Source: Rahnella victoriana (GTDB taxonomy: Bacteria; Pseudomonadota; Gammaproteobacteria; Enterobacterales; Enterobacteriaceae). Taken from it: DNA of 64,000 nt. How positions within the stretch are numbered: position 1 is the first letter of the stretch; the number at the start of each line of letters is the position of its first letter. Shown piece by piece: positions 55,713-64,000 of the stretch. Position numbers and translations under genes: made by a program. The notes under the pieces were generated by a model that worked only from the letters and a program-made list of their open reading frames with translations, did not search any database and was not told where the DNA came from. The stretch covers positions 1-64,000 of the forward strand of contig NZ_SJOJ01000008.1 in the NCBI RefSeq assembly GCF_004330295.1. Direction: 5' to 3'.

Positions 55713-56438
55713 ATGCCGCTAAAAAAGTTTAGATTTATCCGCAAGGTGACGGTGCCTGTCGCGCTGGCTGTCAGTTTACATGTCGCTGTTATCGCTGGCG
55801 TGTTGTATATGACGGTCGGCGAGTCAATAAAATTACCGAGCCAGGATCAGAAAGTGATGAGTGTGACGATGGTCAATCCGGCGGATTTTGCGCCCCCACC
55901 GCCGCCTCAGCCTGAACCGACGCCGCCACAACCTGAGCCTGAGCCGGAAGTGGTGCCTGAGCCGCCACCGCCGCCGGAAGCCGTGGTCATTCCGGAACCG
56001 CCGAAGCCTAAGCCGAAACCGGTGAAAAAGCCGGTGGTGAAACCGAAGGTGAAGCCGGTTGAACGTCCGGTAGAAAGACCGACCCAGACAGTCCAGACGC
56101 CGGTGACCAGTAATCAGCCACTGACCAAACCGGTGAGTCAGCCGCCTGCGTCTTCCAATGCCAAAAGCGACACCGGGCCGCGACCGTTGCAGCGCGGACA
56201 GCCGGGTTATCCGGCACGTGCGCTGGCGTTACGCATTGAAGGCCGTGTACGCGTGCAGTTCGATGTGGACAGCGATGGCCGCGTGCAGAATATCCGGGTG
56301 CTGTCAGCCGAACCGCGCAATATGTTTGAGCGTGAGGTAAAACAGGCGATGAACAAGTGGCGCTATGAACCTAAAGCGGCCAGCAACTTAATCGTGAATC
56401 TGGTGTTCAAAATTAAAGGCGGCACTTCTGTCGAGTAA
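55713..56438 (+). CDS. tonB: Energy-transducing protein TonB
   Basis: A 241-residue inner-membrane protein that passes proton-motive energy to outer-membrane receptors. An uncleaved N-terminal anchor (about 14-34, with the SHLHV-type motif SLHVAVIAG) is followed by a Pro/Glu then Pro/Lys-rich spacer (about 60-120) and a C-terminal domain (about 155-241) with YPARAL, GRVRVQFDVD and WRYEP. The ExbB/ExbD partners are elsewhere. Confidence 0.97.
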   Translation: MPLKKFRFIRKVTVPVALAVSLHVAVIAGVLYMTVGESIKLPSQDQKVMSVTMVNPADFAPPPPPQPEPTPPQPEPEPEVVPEPPPPPEAVVIPEPPKPKPKPVKKPVVKPKVKPVERPVERPTQTVQTPVTSNQPLTKPVSQPPASSNAKSDTGPRPLQRGQPGYPARALALRIEGRVRVQFDVDSDGRVQNIRVLSAEPRNMFEREVKQAMNKWRYEPKAASNLIVNLVFKIKGGTSVE

Positions 56439-56468
56439 GCCGACACCGCGGTGTTTGCCCCAATAAAA

Positions 56469-56494
56469 AAGGTCGCCTCTGAAGGCGACCTTTT
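56469..56494. terminator. Bidirectional terminator between tonB and yciA
   Basis: GGTCGCCT-CTGA-AGGCGACC with A-run before and T-run after, serving convergent tonB and yciA. Confidence 0.88.
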
Positions 56495-56520
56495 TACTTT
56501 CTGAAGAGCCGGTTCGTCAC

Positions 56521-56961
56521 TCAGTCCTGAGAAACGCCTTCCGAGTCGACACTGAAATTGCTGCGTCCGTCAGGTAACTGGCGCGATTTGCCTTCGTCAT
56601 CGACGGCGACATAGGTAAACACCGCCTCAGTGGCTCTGTAACGCTGTCCTATCGGCTCGGAAGAGACTTTCTTCACCCACACCTCAACATTGATGGTAAT
56701 CGAGCTGTTGCCGGTACGGATGCAGCGTGCGTAACAGCACACCACATCACCGACGGCCACCGGCTTGAGGAAGGTCATCCCGTCAACACGCACAGTCACC
56801 ACGCGACCCTTGGCGATTTCCTTCGCCTGGATCGCGCCGCCCATATCCATTTGCGACATCAGCCAGCCGCCGAAGATATCACCGTTTGCATTGGTGTCAG
56901 CCGGCATTGCCAGCGTACGCAGAACCATTTCACCATTGGGTAAGCTATGTTTTTCGTTCAT
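56521..56961 (-). CDS. yciA: Acyl-CoA thioesterase YciA
   Basis: A 146-residue hot-dog-fold thioesterase. The active-site region is ADTNANGDIFGGWLMSQMD, followed by VDGMTFLKPVAVGDVV and RYRATEAVFTYVAVD. It hydrolyses a broad range of acyl-CoAs in E. coli and H. influenzae homologues. Confidence 0.96.
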   Translation of the reverse strand: MNEKHSLPNGEMVLRTLAMPADTNANGDIFGGWLMSQMDMGGAIQAKEIAKGRVVTVRVDGMTFLKPVAVGDVVCCYARCIRTGNSSITINVEVWVKKVSSEPIGQRYRATEAVFTYVAVDDEGKSRQLPDGRSNFSVDSEGVSQD

Positions 56962-57000
56962 ACGATAAAATTCACAGTGCTCAACAAACTGAAAAAGTAA

Positions 57001-57019
57001 GGCCTTTCAAAGAAAGGCC
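57001..57019 (-). terminator. Hairpin downstream of yciB
   Basis: GGCCTTTC-AAA-GAAAGGCC; in the yciB direction it continues as TTACTTTTTC, a U-rich end. Confidence 0.7.
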
Positions 57020-57034
57020 CGTGCAGAAGAATGC

Positions 57035-57574
57035 TTATTTTTTTTCATCATCCGGCATATGCCGGTAAATATAGACGCCGCTTAACAAAGTGAAGACCAG
57101 CGTCAGCGCGGTCAGACCAAACACCTTGAAATTGACCCAGATGTTTTGCGGCAACCAGAACGCCACATAAATATTGGCCAGACCGCACAGCAGGAAAAAG
57201 ATCGCCCAGCTGATGTTCAGTTTATTCCAGACATGATCCGGCAACGTCAGTTCTTTGCCGAGCATACGCTGGATTAACGGCTTTTTCAGCACCAGCTGAC
57301 TGATCAGCAATGCGCCGGAGAAAAGCACATAAATGACGGTCACTTTCCATTTAATGAATTCATCATTATGGAATACCAGTGTCAGGGTGCCGAAAACCGC
57401 CACCATTGCGAAGGTGATCAGCGTCATCTTCTCAATTTTGCGGTACAGAACCCAGGTAAAGATTAACGCTAACGCGGTGGCTGCGATCAACGCGCCCGAT
57501 GCGACAAAAATGTCGTAAAGCTTATAAACCACAAAAAAGACAATCAGGGGAAGAAAATCGAGGAGCTGCTTCAT
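57035..57574 (-). CDS. yciB: Inner membrane septation protein YciB (IspZ family)
   Basis: A 179-residue protein with five predicted membrane helices. Typical motifs are [39 protein letters not shown] and [12 protein letters not shown]. Loss affects cell-envelope synthesis and septation in related bacteria; the molecular role is uncertain. Confidence 0.96.
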   Translation of the reverse strand: MKQLLDFLPLIVFFVVYKLYDIFVASGALIAATALALIFTWVLYRKIEKMTLITFAMVAVFGTLTLVFHNDEFIKWKVTVIYVLFSGALLISQLVLKKPLIQRMLGKELTLPDHVWNKLNISWAIFFLLCGLANIYVAFWLPQNIWVNFKVFGLTALTLVFTLLSGVYIYRHMPDDEKK

Positions 57575-57637
57575 ACTTCATTCCATGTTTTATGTATGTG
57601 ATGACTATACCGGATTCAAATCGCGGACAAAAGAAAA

Positions 57638-57653
57638 GGGCGCCGGAGCGCCC
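57638..57653 (-). terminator. Terminator of yciC
   Basis: GGGCGC-CGGA-GCGCCC followed in the minus direction by TTTTCTTTT, 21 bp past the yciC stop. Confidence 0.8.
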
Positions 57654-57673
57654 CTGAAAAACGTATGTCTATA

Positions 57674-58429
57674 TTATGCTTGTAATTTCATGTAAAGACG
57701 GAACATATAAATCAGCATAAAGGCGCTGATCATGTTGCTTAATGCGCCGAGGATCACCGCACCGAGCATCGGATTTAACGCGCTCAGTACGCCAACAAAC
57801 AGCATCAGAACCACCTGAGCCACGATCCACAGCATCACCGCCGGCGCAACCAGACGCACATTACTGAAGGATAACCGGGTACTCATGCCCAGCGCGCGAA
57901 AGACGCCGACATTCTCTTTACAGGCAATCACCGGCGACATCGCCCAGGCGATGGCCACCAGGAAAGCAGGCACCAGCAACAGCGCAAGACCGAAGCGGAA
58001 CATAATGCTGCAAATAAACAGCAGGATGATCAGACGCGGCAGCACCGGCAGCGACGCGGTCATGACCTGAACAACACTGGCCCGAACGCCCTGAGACACC
58101 AGCTGAACCAGCGTTAGTACGCCCCCGACCAGAATGACATTCCCGGCCAGTGTGGAAAACAGCGCCGCCAGGCTGTAACGGAAAATCGCGCTTTGCTGCT
58201 CAGGCGTGATCTGCTGTTCAAGATACCCCATCATATCGCCGACGCTCATCCCCGTGATATTGCTCATCAGTTGCCCGATAGCGTCGACCTGCTCTGCGGA
58301 AGGACTCAATATCCAGCTCAAAATGACGGTAATTAATGCGGCCAGAACGGACAGCGCGAAAACGCTACCCAACTGATTACGCATAAAATTATAACTGTCA
58401 CGGTACAACGTACTGGCCGTGATAGACAT
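57674..58429 (-). CDS. yciC: YciC-family inner membrane protein
   Basis: A 251-residue protein with about six membrane segments (UPF0259). The N-terminus MSITASTLYRDSYNFMRNQ matches E. coli YciC, and AAGGAG stands six bases before the ATG at 58429. The frame is open to 58564 but overlaps the next gene's end. Function is linked to envelope homeostasis with YciB; no enzyme motif is seen. Confidence 0.94.
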   Translation of the reverse strand: MSITASTLYRDSYNFMRNQLGSVFALSVLAALITVILSWILSPSAEQVDAIGQLMSNITGMSVGDMMGYLEQQITPEQQSAIFRYSLAALFSTLAGNVILVGGVLTLVQLVSQGVRASVVQVMTASLPVLPRLIILLFICSIMFRFGLALLLVPAFLVAIAWAMSPVIACKENVGVFRALGMSTRLSFSNVRLVAPAVMLWIVAQVVLMLFVGVLSALNPMLGAVILGALSNMISAFMLIYMFRLYMKLQA

Positions 58430-58542
58430 GGACGCTCCTTGGCAAAAAGCAAAAATCAATAAGGCGGCGATTGTACCCTTTAAATGGCCCCCGCCGATAG
58501 TTTTGCGCTGACTTCCTGTCAATCTGCCTGATGAATCTCTGC

Positions 58543-58920
58543 TTATACGCAGGTGACATGCCACAGGTCTGACGGTGTGGCATCCATCTCCAGCGGCGGC
58601 AGACCATATTGTGCGCGCGCGCGGTCACAGGCGGAATTGGCGACGCCATTCAATCCAGACTGATTGAACTCCCGGCACGGTGACGGGCGGTTAAGGTAAA
58701 CGGAGCAGGAAACCGACTGTCCCACTTCACCTTTCAGGGCGATGCAGCGCGGGCGTTTACTGTTCGTGCCCTGCATACAACTCATAAAAGGAGTGACCTG
58801 CTCGGTCAAAGCTTGCGGAACCACGCCGCCGGCCTCTTCAGATTCAGCCCAATAAAATGAAACGCGGAAATAGGCGCAGCACGCGCCACAGGTCATACAG
58901 GGATTGTTAATTTCGCTCAT
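58543..58920 (-). CDS. YkgJ-family cysteine cluster protein
   Basis: A 125-residue protein with the family pattern C-x2-C-x2-CC near the start ([11 protein letters not shown]) and further cysteines in CIALKG, CSVY and PCREF, probably binding zinc or an iron-sulfur cluster. Function unknown. The start at 58920 (MSEINNPCM) is chosen because the family begins there; the open frame to 59016 is not homologous. It is divergent from ompW. Confidence 0.9.
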   Translation of the reverse strand: MSEINNPCMTCGACCAYFRVSFYWAESEEAGGVVPQALTEQVTPFMSCMQGTNSKRPRCIALKGEVGQSVSCSVYLNRPSPCREFNQSGLNGVANSACDRARAQYGLPPLEMDATPSDLWHVTCV

Positions 58921-59047
58921 CCTGGGAAGCCACCGACTCCTTACGGCACCAAACCAAAACCAACAGTGAACAAGCAAAGTACGCAGCGTCATTTTTTTTA
59001 GCAACTGAAATATCACCTGTTAACAAAACAACAAAATCTCCTCATTT

Positions 59048-59061
59048 TTGATGCAGATCAA
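59048..59061. promoter_or_regulatory. Perfect FNR box upstream of ompW
   Basis: TTGATGCAGATCAA is an exact match to TTGAT-N4-ATCAA, centred about 158 bp before the ompW start. E. coli ompW is oxygen-controlled through FNR, so this fits. Confidence 0.75.
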
Positions 59062-59212
59062 TTCCTTTGTTTTTATAGATTTAGATCGCTTTGCGGAAGA
59101 TGCATTTTCTGACTTTTTGTTTTAAAGATGTGATCCGGCATTGATCAAACCATACCAAAGAGTAGGTATCATTCGCGCGGTTGATAAATAATCCACACAA
59201 AGGAAAGGGATA

Positions 59213-59845
59213 ATGAAAGCAGCATATTGGGCATTAGTCGCAGCAGCGGCATTTCCGGCAGTCGCGAGTGCACATCAGGCAGGGGATGTGATTTTTCGTG
59301 TAGGGACAGCGACCGTTCGTCCAACCGAAGGGTCAGACAACGTGCTGGGGCTGGGATCGTTTAATATCAATAATAATACTCAGATGGGGTTAACGCTGGG
59401 GTACATGTTTACCGACAATATCGGGATGGAGTTACTGGCCGCCACGCCGTTCCAGCATAAAGTCGGACTGAAAAGCACCGGCACCATTGCGGAAGTGAAA
59501 CAGTTACCTCCGTCCCTGATGGCGCAGTATTACTTCGGTGACAGGCAGGACAAATTGCGTCCGTACCTCGGTGTGGGCATCAACTACACCACGTTCTTCG
59601 ACACAGATTTCAACCAGACCGGGCGCGATGCCGGGCTGTCTGATTTAAGCGTCAAAGATTCCTGGGGTGTGGCCACCCAGGCCGGTCTCGATTACAACCT
59701 GGACGACAACTGGTTAATCAACATGTCCGTCTGGTGGATGGATATTGATACCGAGGTGAAATTCAAAGCCGGTGGTGAGCAGCAAAACATCAACACCCGG
59801 ATCGATCCCTGGGTCTTTATGTTTGGCGTCGGCTATCGTTTCTGA
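59213..59845 (+). CDS. ompW: Outer membrane protein OmpW
   Basis: A 210-residue eight-stranded beta-barrel. Signal peptide 1-20 (cleavage ASA-HQ), then HQAGDVIFRVGTATVRP, alternating strands, and a C-terminal Phe (VGYRF), the outer-membrane signature. The channel is proposed to pass small hydrophobic molecules. AAAGGAAAGG precedes the ATG. Confidence 0.96.
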   Translation: MKAAYWALVAAAAFPAVASAHQAGDVIFRVGTATVRPTEGSDNVLGLGSFNINNNTQMGLTLGYMFTDNIGMELLAATPFQHKVGLKSTGTIAEVKQLPPSLMAQYYFGDRQDKLRPYLGVGINYTTFFDTDFNQTGRDAGLSDLSVKDSWGVATQAGLDYNLDDNWLINMSVWWMDIDTEVKFKAGGEQQNINTRIDPWVFMFGVGYRF

Positions 59846-59867
59846 GTCTTCAGCCCGCGCATAAAAA

Positions 59868-59889
59868 AAGAGGCGCTTCTGCGCCTCTT
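59868..59889. terminator. Bidirectional terminator after ompW
   Basis: AAGAGGCGC-TTCT-GCGCCTCTT with an A-run on the ompW side, 22 bp after its stop; it also follows the BON lipoprotein gene on the other strand. Confidence 0.8.
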
Positions 59890-59915
59890 CGCTGTGTCAC
59901 CCGTTCTGTTTCAGG

Positions 59916-60230
59916 CTACTTCACCCGCATGTCATTCTCAATCGAACGAACCCCGGCCACGCCGCGCGTCACTTCTACCGCACGGTTCGCATCTGCTGTC
60001 GAGGTGACAAAACCACTCAGCTGAACACGGCCTTTAAAGGTCTCGACGCTGATTTCCGTGGATTTGATGGTCTTATCTGCCAGCAGCGCGGATTTCACTT
60101 TGGTGGTGACCACGGTGTCATCAATGTAGCCACCGGTTCCTTCTGATTTTTTAGTAGGCGCACAGGCTGCAACGGCCATGACCACAACAGCTGCCATGCA
60201 GAATGCGGACAATGTTTTGAATAGCTTCAT
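59916..60230 (-). CDS. BON-domain lipoprotein
   Basis: A 104-residue protein. A lipoprotein signal (Cys23 in AVAACAPT) is followed by one BON domain (about 36-104: DTVVTTKVKSALLADKTIKSTEISVETFKGRVQLSG...). BON domains bind phospholipid membranes; OsmY and DolP are relatives. Cysteine lipidation would anchor it to a membrane, probably the outer one. A role in envelope stress is inferred only. Confidence 0.9.
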   Translation of the reverse strand: MKLFKTLSAFCMAAVVVMAVAACAPTKKSEGTGGYIDDTVVTTKVKSALLADKTIKSTEISVETFKGRVQLSGFVTSTADANRAVEVTRGVAGVRSIENDMRVK

Positions 60231-60390
60231 AAATAACTCTCCACGCTTTGTTATAAAACCAAAAGAAACGACCTGCAGACACTCAGACAGGCGATAGCCG
60301 CAATGGCCGTATTATCATAGGCCTGATGAGTAGTTTGAGTTTGGTTTATTGATGGCGTTAATACAAATAAATCGAAGTAAAAAAGCGTAA

Positions 60391-60441
60391 GAATTTAAAA
60401 AGAAACAGAACGTTAGCGGGTTCAGCCACGAACGTTCTGTT
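60391..60441 (-). terminator. Terminator of the trp operon
   Basis: AACAGAACGTT and AACGTTCTGTT form an 11-bp stem with a 16-base loop; in the trp direction TTTCTTTTTAAATTC follows. It lies 10 bp after trpA. Confidence 0.75.
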
Positions 60442-60450
60442 CAGGGGAGG

Positions 60451-61257
60451 TTATGCGCGGGTGGCGGCTTTCATTTCACTGACGAAACGGGAAAGCTGTG
60501 CCAGCATTTCTGAAGGCTGATGTTGATTGTTTTCGATAATACGCACGGTCGCCGAGCCGGAAATCGCGCCCGCCGCACCGGCAGCCAGGGTTTCCTTCAC
60601 CTGTGAAGGTTCGGAAATCCCAAAGCCCTGCAATGGCGGTGCAGCGTTATATTCACGAAGCTTATCAACCAGATGATTCAGCGGAGTCAGCGCACGTTTT
60701 TCCGTCCCCGTTACGCCTGCGCGGGACAGCAGATAGGTATAACCCCGGCCATGAGAGGAAATCTCACGCAGCAAATCATCGGATGCATTCGGCGGGCAGA
60801 TGAAGATTGGCGCGATACCGTGGCGCAATGCGGCTGCACGGAACGGCGCGGATTCTTCAAATGGCACGTCGGCAACCAGCACGGAATCCACACCCACTTC
60901 GGCGCAACGCTGATAGAAGGTTTCGATGCCGTTGTGGAAGACCAGATTGGCGTACATCAGCAGACCAATCGGAATATCAGGATGCTTTTCGCGGATGCGC
61001 GCCAGCATGTTGAAACACTGCGTCGGCGTCACACCGGCGGCGAAAGCGCGCAGGTTGGCGTTCTGGATTGTCGGGCCATCCGCCAGCGGATCAGAGAACG
61101 GAATGCCCAGTTCCAGCGCATCGGCACCGGCTTCAATCAGCGTGTCGATAATGGACAGTGACAGCTCAACGCCCGGATCGCCCAGCGTAACGAAAGGAAC
61201 AAATGCGCCTTCTTTTTTGCTTTCCAGACGCTTGAATAATTGCTGATAACGTTCCAT
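60451..61257 (-). CDS. trpA: Tryptophan synthase alpha chain
   Basis: A 268-residue TIM barrel that cleaves indole-glycerol phosphate to indole and glyceraldehyde 3-phosphate. It has [13 protein letters not shown], catalytic Glu49 and Asp60 in the [15 protein letters not shown] segment, and [10 protein letters not shown]. Its start shares one base with the trpB stop (TAATG), so translation is coupled. Confidence 0.98.
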   Translation of the reverse strand: MERYQQLFKRLESKKEGAFVPFVTLGDPGVELSLSIIDTLIEAGADALELGIPFSDPLADGPTIQNANLRAFAAGVTPTQCFNMLARIREKHPDIPIGLLMYANLVFHNGIETFYQRCAEVGVDSVLVADVPFEESAPFRAAALRHGIAPIFICPPNASDDLLREISSHGRGYTYLLSRAGVTGTEKRALTPLNHLVDKLREYNAAPPLQGFGISEPSQVKETLAAGAAGAISGSATVRIIENNQHQPSEMLAQLSRFVSEMKAATRA

Positions 61258-62447
61258 TAAATTTCTCCCCGGGCAGTCAGGATGTCATGTACGGTGAAAA
61301 TATCTTTGTCGCCGCGGCCGGACAGGTTCACCACCAGAATTTGTTCTTTCTCCGGGGTTTCCTTGATCAGTTTCAGCGCGTAAGCCAGCGCATGTGACGA
61401 TTCCAGCGCAGGAATGATCCCTTCGTGACGGGACAGTTCTTTAAAGGCTTCCAGGGCTTCATCATCGGTAATCGACACGTATTCCGCGCGGCCGGTGCTG
61501 TTGAGGAAGGCGTGCTGCGGGCCAACCGACGGGAAATCCAGACCGGCAGAGATAGAGTAGGATTCCTCAATCTGGCCTTCGGAGGTTTGCATCATCGGCG
61601 CTTTCATACCGAAATAAATACCGACGTGACCGTGTTTCAGCGGCGCGCCGTGCTGTCCGGTTTCAATGCCGAGACCGGCAGGTTCGACACCGATCAGCTT
61701 CACGCTGGTCTCGTCAATGAAATCAGCAAACATGCCGATGGCGTTGGAACCGCCGCCCACGCAGGCGATCACCGCATCCGGCAGACAGCCTTCGCGTTCC
61801 TGCATTTGTGCTTTGGTTTCCTCACCGATCATGCGCTGGAATTCACGCACAATGGTCGGATAAGGGTGCGGACCCGCCGCCGTCCCCAGCATGTAGTGGG
61901 ATTTTTCGTAGCTGCCGGACCAGTCGCGCAGCGCCTCATTACAGGCATCTTTCAGCGTGGAAGAACCGCTGTGTACCGGGATCACTTCCGCCCCCATCAG
62001 ACGCATACGGAACACGTTTGGCGACTGACGCTCAATGTCTTTCGCGCCCATATAAATACGGCATTTCAGGCCGAGCAGGGCACAGGCCAGTGCTGAGGCC
62101 ACGCCGTGCTGACCGGCACCGGTCTCGGCGATAATTTCAGTTTTACCCATGCGTTTAGCCAGTAATGCCTGACCCAACACCTGGTTAGTTTTGTGTGCGC
62201 CGCCGTGCAGTAAATCTTCACGCTTGAGATACAGCCTGGTTTTGGTTCCGGCGGTCAGATTTTTGCACAGCGTCAGTGCTGTCGGGCGACCGGCATAGTT
62301 TTTCAGCAGATCAATGAATTCAGCCTGAAACTCCGGGTCGCGCTGCGCGCTGACAAAAGCTTCTTCCAGCTGGGCCAGCGCAGGCATCAGAATTTGCGGT
62401 ACATACTGGCCGCCAAATTCGCCGAAGTAGGGATTAAGTAAAGTCAT
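61257..62447 (-). CDS. trpB: Tryptophan synthase beta chain
   Basis: A 396-residue PLP enzyme joining indole and serine. It has [13 protein letters not shown], the PLP Lys86 in [11 protein letters not shown], the phosphate-binding GGGSNAIG, and the [17 protein letters not shown] stretch. Indole is channelled from TrpA. A 44-bp gap separates it from trpCF. Confidence 0.98.
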   Translation of the reverse strand: MTLLNPYFGEFGGQYVPQILMPALAQLEEAFVSAQRDPEFQAEFIDLLKNYAGRPTALTLCKNLTAGTKTRLYLKREDLLHGGAHKTNQVLGQALLAKRMGKTEIIAETGAGQHGVASALACALLGLKCRIYMGAKDIERQSPNVFRMRLMGAEVIPVHSGSSTLKDACNEALRDWSGSYEKSHYMLGTAAGPHPYPTIVREFQRMIGEETKAQMQEREGCLPDAVIACVGGGSNAIGMFADFIDETSVKLIGVEPAGLGIETGQHGAPLKHGHVGIYFGMKAPMMQTSEGQIEESYSISAGLDFPSVGPQHAFLNSTGRAEYVSITDDEALEAFKELSRHEGIIPALESSHALAYALKLIKETPEKEQILVVNLSGRGDKDIFTVHDILTARGEI

Positions 62448-62491
62448 GTTATTCCGTCCTGTCTGTCAATTTTTGCGTCATTGCGTGCGGC

Positions 62492-63856
62492 TTAATACGC
62501 CCGCAATGTCTGGAATACGGCGGTAATTTTTTCGGCATCTTTGATGCCCGGCTCACTTTCAACACCGGAGTTGAAATCCAGCCCTGCACAACCGAGCTGT
62601 GCAGCTTCGACACAATTGTCGGCACTCAGTCCGCCAGCCAGCAGTACGTTGCTCAGATCCTGCCCGGCCAGCTTGCTCCAGTCGAAACGATAACCGGTGC
62701 CGCCTTTACCGTTGTCGAGCACATAGCGGTCGACATGATTCAGATCGCGTGCCGGCATCGTGTCTTTCACACTCAGCGCCTTCCAGATCTGAACGGACTG
62801 CGGTAATGCGCTGCGTAACGCGTCGATGTACGCCTGATTTTCATCGCCGTGAAGCTGCACGGCAGTCAGGGCTAATGCTTTCGCTGTTTCTGCCACGGTA
62901 TTCAGGTCTTCATCCCGGAACACGCCGACATACTTCAGCGGTGCGCCGTTTTGTACTTCTTTCGCCAGCGTGTGGGTCACAAAGCGCGGCGAGGTGTCGA
63001 CGAAAATCAGTCCGCCATAAATAGCCCCTGCGTCGTGCGCGGCTTTGGCATCCTGCGGGCGGGTCAGACCGCACACTTTATTATCACCCAGCAACACGCG
63101 ACGGACGGCGCTGCTGAGGTCTTGTTCTGACATCAGTGCGCTGCCAATCAGGAAACCATTGGCGAAGCGGCTGAGTTCGCGGATTTGTCCGTAGGTGTTA
63201 ATGCCCGATTCGCTGATGACTGTGACACCATGCGGCACACGCGGTGCCAGCTCGCGGGTGCGGTTCATATCGATGGACAAATCGCGCAGATCGCGGTTAT
63301 TGATACCGACCACTTTCGCTTTCAGCTTCACGGCGCGATCCAGTTCTTCTTCATTACTGGCTTCGGTGAGCACGCCCATATTCAGGCTGTGAGCGACGGC
63401 GGCCAGCTGAACGTACTGGTCATCATCGAGTACGGAAAGCATCAGCAAAATCGCATCTGCCTGATAAAAACGGGCCAGATGGATCTGATACGGGTCGATA
63501 ATAAAATCTTTGCACAGCACCGGCTGCGTGACGGTTTTGCTCACCAGCGGCAGGAAATCAAAACTGCCCTGGAAATATTTCTCATCGGTTAATACCGAAA
63601 TAGCGGAAGCGTAGTCTTTATAAACGCTGGCGATTTCTACCGGATCGAAGTTCTCGCGGATCTTGCCTTTCGACGGAGACGCTTGTTTGCACTCCAGAAT
63701 GAAGGCCGTTCTGGCCCCTTGCAGGGCATGGTAGAAACTGCGCTGGCTCTGAGTTATTTCGTTCTGAAAGCTGGCCAGCGGTTGTTGTTCTTTGCGTGCC
63801 GCGACCCAAACTTCCTTATCGCGAACAATTTTGTGGAGCACGGTTTCCTGCTGCAT
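62492..63856 (-). CDS. trpCF: Bifunctional indole-3-glycerol-phosphate synthase / phosphoribosylanthranilate isomerase
   Basis: A 454-residue fusion. The TrpC half (about 1-255) has ECKQASPSKGKIRENFDP, the Lys in LCKDFIIDPYQI, and VVGINNRDL. The TrpF half (about 256-454) has VCGLTRPQDA, GVFRDEDL, QLHGDENQ, and ends with LAGGLSADNC and LDFNSGVE. The fusion is the usual enterobacterial form. The ATG at 63856 follows the trpD stop by 3 bp; a GTG at 63859 is less likely. Confidence 0.97.
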   Translation of the reverse strand: MQQETVLHKIVRDKEVWVAARKEQQPLASFQNEITQSQRSFYHALQGARTAFILECKQASPSKGKIRENFDPVEIASVYKDYASAISVLTDEKYFQGSFDFLPLVSKTVTQPVLCKDFIIDPYQIHLARFYQADAILLMLSVLDDDQYVQLAAVAHSLNMGVLTEASNEEELDRAVKLKAKVVGINNRDLRDLSIDMNRTRELAPRVPHGVTVISESGINTYGQIRELSRFANGFLIGSALMSEQDLSSAVRRVLLGDNKVCGLTRPQDAKAAHDAGAIYGGLIFVDTSPRFVTHTLAKEVQNGAPLKYVGVFRDEDLNTVAETAKALALTAVQLHGDENQAYIDALRSALPQSVQIWKALSVKDTMPARDLNHVDRYVLDNGKGGTGYRFDWSKLAGQDLSNVLLAGGLSADNCVEAAQLGCAGLDFNSGVESEPGIKDAEKITAVFQTLRAY

Positions 63857-63859
63857 CAC

Positions 63860-64000
63860 TTATCCTCTTGCTGCCAATGCCAGCACGCGCTGGTAAGGTT
63901 CACCGCTGCGCATGACGGCCAAAGCCTGTTGTGCGTTTTGCTTTACGTCTTCCTGACCGAACAGACGCAGTAACATCGCCACATTGACGGCTACCGCGGC
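63860..64000 (-). CDS. trpD: Anthranilate phosphoribosyltransferase, C-terminal end (partial)
   Basis: The last 46 codons of trpD, VAMLLRLFGQEDVKQNAQQA, ending EPYQRVLALAARG. The rest lies beyond the right edge. The stop lies next to the trpCF start in the expected trp operon order. Confidence 0.93.
   Translation of the reverse strand, partial: AAVAVNVAMLLRLFGQEDVKQNAQQALAVMRSGEPYQRVLALAARG

Noticed and set aside
61425..62096. 223-codon plus-strand frame
   Set aside because: Antisense to trpB; shadow frame.

Overview
The window is chromosomal DNA of an enterobacterium. From 33.1 kb to the right edge the gene order follows the E. coli K-12 purU-ychJ-rssAB-hns-tdk-adhE-ychE-oppABCDF-yciU-cls-yciY-yciI-tonB-yciA-yciB-yciC-ompW-trpABCD block. 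Differences include no galU between rssB and hns, extra sugar-nucleotide genes, and a fused trpCF. The left half is accessory catabolic DNA. Protein similarity, the gallate genes and the clustered G+C-rich intergenic repeats suggest a Yersiniaceae relative (Rahnella/Serratia-like). The genus is an inference, not a proven point.

Layout. (1) 1-4.4 kb: a CusRS/CopRS-like two-component system is transcribed leftward with a secreted cupin and a secreted carboxymuconolactone-decarboxylase-like protein, and a secreted alpha/beta hydrolase is divergent. Two TGACA-N4-TGTCA palindromes lie upstream of the regulator/hydrolase pair and of the cupin, so the system probably controls all three units. (2) 4.78 kb: tRNA-Asn with promoter and terminator. 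(3) 5.2-12.4 kb: an RpiR-type regulator followed by a ddpXABCDF-like operon (D-Ala-D-Ala dipeptidase plus dipeptide ABC importer). (4) 12.5-22.9 kb: a gallate catabolic cluster. It holds galBCD plus an oxidoreductase in one leftward unit; a divergent LysR regulator with two DNA-binding domains; and galT (MFS importer), galA (gallate dioxygenase), a 2-pyrone-4,6-dicarboxylate-lactonase-like amidohydrolase and aroQ in a second leftward unit, preceded by a DapF-like protein lacking both catalytic cysteines. The same 18/19-bp motif stands upstream of galB and galT. (5) 23.0-32.6 kb: a GNAT acetyltransferase, then a divergent locus. Peptide-ABC binding protein, two permeases and a ROK kinase run left; a ROK repressor, an M81 (microcystinase-family) metallopeptidase and a double ATPase run right.

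(6) 32.6-39.9 kb: tRNA-Tyr with a 173-bp-spaced copy of its 3' end, purU, ychJ, rssA, rssB, UDP-glucose dehydrogenase, UDP-glucuronate 4-epimerase and hns. (7) 40-45 kb: tdk, adhE and ychE. (8) 46-52 kb: the oppABCDF oligopeptide importer behind a gap of about 1.2 kb without genes. (9) 52-64 kb: yciU, cls, yciY, two small zinc-ribbon proteins, yciI, tonB, yciA, yciB, yciC, a YkgJ-like cysteine cluster protein, ompW with a perfect FNR box upstream, a BON-domain lipoprotein, and trpA, trpB, trpCF and the end of trpD.

No phage, transposase, CRISPR array or toxin/defence gene was recognised. The most interesting material is the TGACA-box regulon at the left end, the double-HTH LysR regulator with its shared operator-like motif, the cysteine-less DapF paralogue, the ROK/M81/peptide-importer locus, and a family of CTCCC-rich palindromic repeats present at three sites.
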